Source: Gammaproteobacteria bacterium (GTDB taxonomy: Bacteria > Pseudomonadota > Gammaproteobacteria > Steroidobacterales > Steroidobacteraceae). Taken from it: a stretch of 15,290 bases of DNA. Shown piece after piece: positions 13,492 to 15,290 of the stretch. The notes below the pieces were generated by a model. The model made no database searches. It was not told the DNA's origin and saw only the letters and a program-made list of their open reading frames with translations. How positions within the stretch are numbered: position 1 is the first letter of the stretch; each line of letters starts with the position of its first letter. The translations under genes were made by a program, and so were the position numbers. The stretch covers positions 1-15,290 of the forward strand of contig RFTM01000006.1 in NCBI GenBank assembly GCA_009923475.1, given 5' to 3'.

Positions 13492-14314
13492 CCACCAGAC
13501 GCTCCAGCGCCGCCGGCGATTGCAGCAGGAACAGCGAGGGCTCGACGAGCTCGAGCTCCATCACCACCGGCACGCCGTCCGGCCCGGGCGCGACGTCGAC
13601 GCGCGCGTAGAGCATCTCGTCGCCGAACCCCGCCAAGGCCGCGGTGCCGGTGGCGAGCTCCGCCGCCGAGATGGGCAGCGCGTCCGACACCTGCTCGACG
13701 CCGCCGGCGAACCGCGGGGTCTTGCGCACCGCGTGCGTGAACGCGCCGTCGATCCACACCAGCGCGCGTTCGCCGTGGTCCTCGACCGACGGCAGGTAGG
13801 GCTGCACCAGCACGTCGCGCGCGGCGACGAGCCGCGCGCAGACGGCATCCGCGGCAGGATCGTCGATGCGCAGCCGATGGGTCTCGAAGGAGGCGGCGCC
13901 CACCTCCGGCTTCACCACCACATCGTCCCAGCCGCGCTCGGCCGCCACCGCCGACAGCGGACGCGGGTCGCCGCGCGGCAACAGCACCGTCGGCGTCACC
14001 GGCACGCCGCGCGCCTCGAGCTCGAGCAGGTAACGCTTGCGCAGGCTCCAGCGCAGCACCGAGGGCGGGTTCCAGAGCGGCGCGACCGCGGCCGCGCGGT
14101 CGATCCAGGCATCGAACTCATCGAGCGCGTGGATGTAGTCCCAGGTGGAGCGCACCAGCGTCGGCACGGGCGCCGCCCAAGCCGCGGTGTCCTGCCACGC
14201 GACCATCCGCGCGTCGATGCCGGCGCCGCGCAGCGCCTCGAGCAGCAGGTCCTCGTCGACGTCCGGCTCGGGCAAGGGGCGACAGGTGGCGATGCGCAGC
14301 GGCGGACGGGTCAT
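13469..14314 (-). CDS. ATP-grasp domain protein (STWDY family, DcsG-like)
   Basis: A 281-residue soluble ATP-grasp protein, probably ligating a carboxylate to an amine or similar nucleophile through an acyl-phosphate. Visible parts: the pre-ATP-grasp segment with VRSTWDYIHALDEFDAW (54-70), WNPPSVLRWSLRKRYLLELE (81-100), where NP and the basic residues begin the ATP-grasp fold, GVPVTPTVLL, VVVKPEVGAAS (132-142, ATP-binding Lys135), VQPYLPSVEDHGERALVW (170-187), the basic HAVRKTPRF loop (194-202) and the metal site MELELVEPSLFL (252-263, Glu253/Glu255). Proteins with this pattern are often auto-named after DcsG, the cyclising ligase of D-cycloserine synthesis, but nothing else of that pathway is here. 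The substrate is unknown. It starts 22 bases after the MFS stop and is convergent with the VOC gene. Confidence 0.84.
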   Translation of the reverse strand: MTRPPLRIATCRPLPEPDVDEDLLLEALRGAGIDARMVAWQDTAAWAAPVPTLVRSTWDYIHALDEFDAWIDRAAAVAPLWNPPSVLRWSLRKRYLLELEARGVPVTPTVLLPRGDPRPLSAVAAERGWDDVVVKPEVGAASFETHRLRIDDPAADAVCARLVAARDVLVQPYLPSVEDHGERALVWIDGAFTHAVRKTPRFAGGVEQVSDALPISAAELATGTAALAGFGDEMLYARVDVAPGPDGVPVVMELELVEPSLFLLQSPAALERLVAGVVRRL

Positions 14315-14336
14315 GGCGGCAGGGCTCGTGGCGGGA

Positions 14337-15290
14337 TCAGGTGGCCGGCGCGCGCCGCAGCAACAGCAGGCCGAACAGCATGATGCCCGTGTTGACGGCG
14401 GCGATGAGGAAGAACGGCGCGCCCTTGCCGACGAGGTCGAACAGCGTGCCGCCGAAGATGTTGGTGAACAGGATGCCCGCCGAGGCGCAGATCCCGGCGA
14501 GGCCGAACACCGCGCCGCGCACGGCCGGCGGCGCCTCCTGGCCGAGCACGGTCTGGCTCGCGAGGATGGCGCAGACCTGCCCGGCGCCGAGCAGCACTGC
14601 GACGGGCAGGATCCAGGAGCTCAGCGGATCGCCGACGAAACCGCCGGCGAGGTAGCCGATGCCCGCGACCGCCATCGCGATCACGCCGACGGTGATGCGG
14701 TCGATGCGGTCGAGCATCAGGCCGAAGAAGACCGCGACCAGCAAGGCTGCGGCCTGCGCCGTGACGTACGGGATGCGCGCGGCGGACGCCGCCTCGGTGA
14801 CCGACAGGCCGCGCTCGATGGCCGACTGCTGCAGGCGCAGCGTGAAGAACGTGCCGATGACGATGCGGTCGGCGAACGACACGAACTGCAGCATGAACGC
14901 GAACCAGATGCGCGGGTTGCGGCGCGCGGCGGCGAGGCCTTCCTGCAGCAGGCTGCGCAGCGGCAGCCGCTCCTCGGGCCCGTCGGGCACGCCGGGGCGA
15001 AGGCCGAGCCGGCAGACCACCGCCGTCAGCACACAAAGCGCGGCCGCGATGCCGAGCGTCAGCCGCTCCTCGTCGCCGTCGGGCAGGGTGTGGAGCAGTT
15101 CCCACCGGACCGGTTCCGGCGTCGTGCCGTGGCCGATCACGCGGAAGTGGTAGTCGTCGCCCATCCACTCGAACGACGGGAAATTGACCGTCTGCCGGCC
15201 CGGCAGCAGGCGTCCGCGGCCCTGCAGCGCGGTGACGCCGGCGGCCTTCAGCAACTGCACGATGCCGCCCGTCATGCCCTTCACGATGCC
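14337..15290 (-). CDS. MFS transporter, C-terminal part (cut by window edge)
   Basis: An open frame of 317 codons enters from the right edge and ends at 14337, so the N-terminus is missing; the ATG near 15284 is not a likely start. The first 77 or so visible residues are soluble and contain GRGRLLPGRQTVNFPSFEWM and HGTTPEPVRWELLHTLPDG. About six or seven hydrophobic helices follow, including LTLGIAAALCVLTAVVC, FMLQFVSFADRIVIGTFFTL, TAQAAALLVAVFFGLMLDRIDR (a motif-A-like end), VAGIGYLAGGF, LPVAVLLGAGQVCAILAS and VFGLAGICASAGILFTNIFGG. This is the C-terminal half of a 12-14 helix major facilitator of the inner membrane. The substrate is not evident. It is followed by the ATP-grasp gene, probably in one operon. 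Confidence 0.8.
   Translation of the reverse strand, partial: GIVKGMTGGIVQLLKAAGVTALQGRGRLLPGRQTVNFPSFEWMGDDYHFRVIGHGTTPEPVRWELLHTLPDGDEERLTLGIAAALCVLTAVVCRLGLRPGVPDGPEERLPLRSLLQEGLAAARRNPRIWFAFMLQFVSFADRIVIGTFFTLRLQQSAIERGLSVTEAASAARIPYVTAQAAALLVAVFFGLMLDRIDRITVGVIAMAVAGIGYLAGGFVGDPLSSWILPVAVLLGAGQVCAILASQTVLGQEAPPAVRGAVFGLAGICASAGILFTNIFGGTLFDLVGKGAPFFLIAAVNTGIMLFGLLLLRRAPAT

Noticed and set aside
1..15290. CRISPR arrays, tRNA or rRNA genes, insertion sequences
   Set aside because: No regularly spaced long repeats, cloverleaf-like gene or transposase was seen; nearly all bases belong to convincing coding genes.

Overview
The window is a very GC-rich (roughly 70%), tightly packed piece of bacterial chromosome. 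Protein resemblance points to a gammaproteobacterium, perhaps of the Xanthomonadales/Nevskiales/Steroidobacterales kind. The reasons are an ExoA/Crc-type exonuclease III divergent from pyrE (the arrangement known around crc-pyrE in Pseudomonas), an AmpG permease, an E. coli-like GabD and TrmB. The exact taxon is an inference. I see no tRNA, rRNA, CRISPR array, insertion sequence, phage gene or attachment site, and no intergenic gap longer than about 140 bases.

Layout. (1) Bases 1-522: a minus-strand pair, a small XRE-type repressor followed by a membrane protein cut by the left edge, with an AT-rich operator-like palindrome in front. (2) 568-1344: a short-form AMP nucleosidase on the plus strand, convergent with (3) a dienelactone-hydrolase family enzyme (1375-2112, minus). 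(4) 2250-2987: trmB, plus strand, with an extended -10 promoter almost touching the start codon. (5) 3021-6121: a minus-strand operon, exonuclease III > AmpG-like permease > Rieske ferredoxin > MarC-family membrane protein. (6) 6139-13424: a plus-strand operon, pyrE > gabD > Bcr/CflA efflux pump > LLM-class oxidoreductase > exported oligopeptidase B-like S9 peptidase > VOC-family protein. (7) 13469-15290: a minus-strand pair, an MFS transporter cut by the right edge followed by an ATP-grasp protein.

The two central operons (about 10.4 kb and ten genes) diverge from a gap of only 17 bases, so whatever starts them must sit in that gap and in the first codons of xthA and pyrE. Inside them four gene junctions are 4-base NTGA overlaps, two of them with GTG or TTG start codons, which implies translational coupling. 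The three convergent junctions each carry a perfect GC-rich inverted repeat without a T tract.

Most of the content is housekeeping: pyrimidine synthesis, DNA repair, tRNA modification, cell-wall recycling, 4-aminobutyrate/succinate-semialdehyde oxidation and efflux. I found no convincing new multi-gene defence or biosynthetic system. The points most worth following are the 17-base divergent promoter with possible leaderless mRNAs, the catalytically intact Crc-like nuclease, the F420-type LLM enzyme in a probable gammaproteobacterium, and the odd 15-bp repeats at the VOC/ATP-grasp junction.
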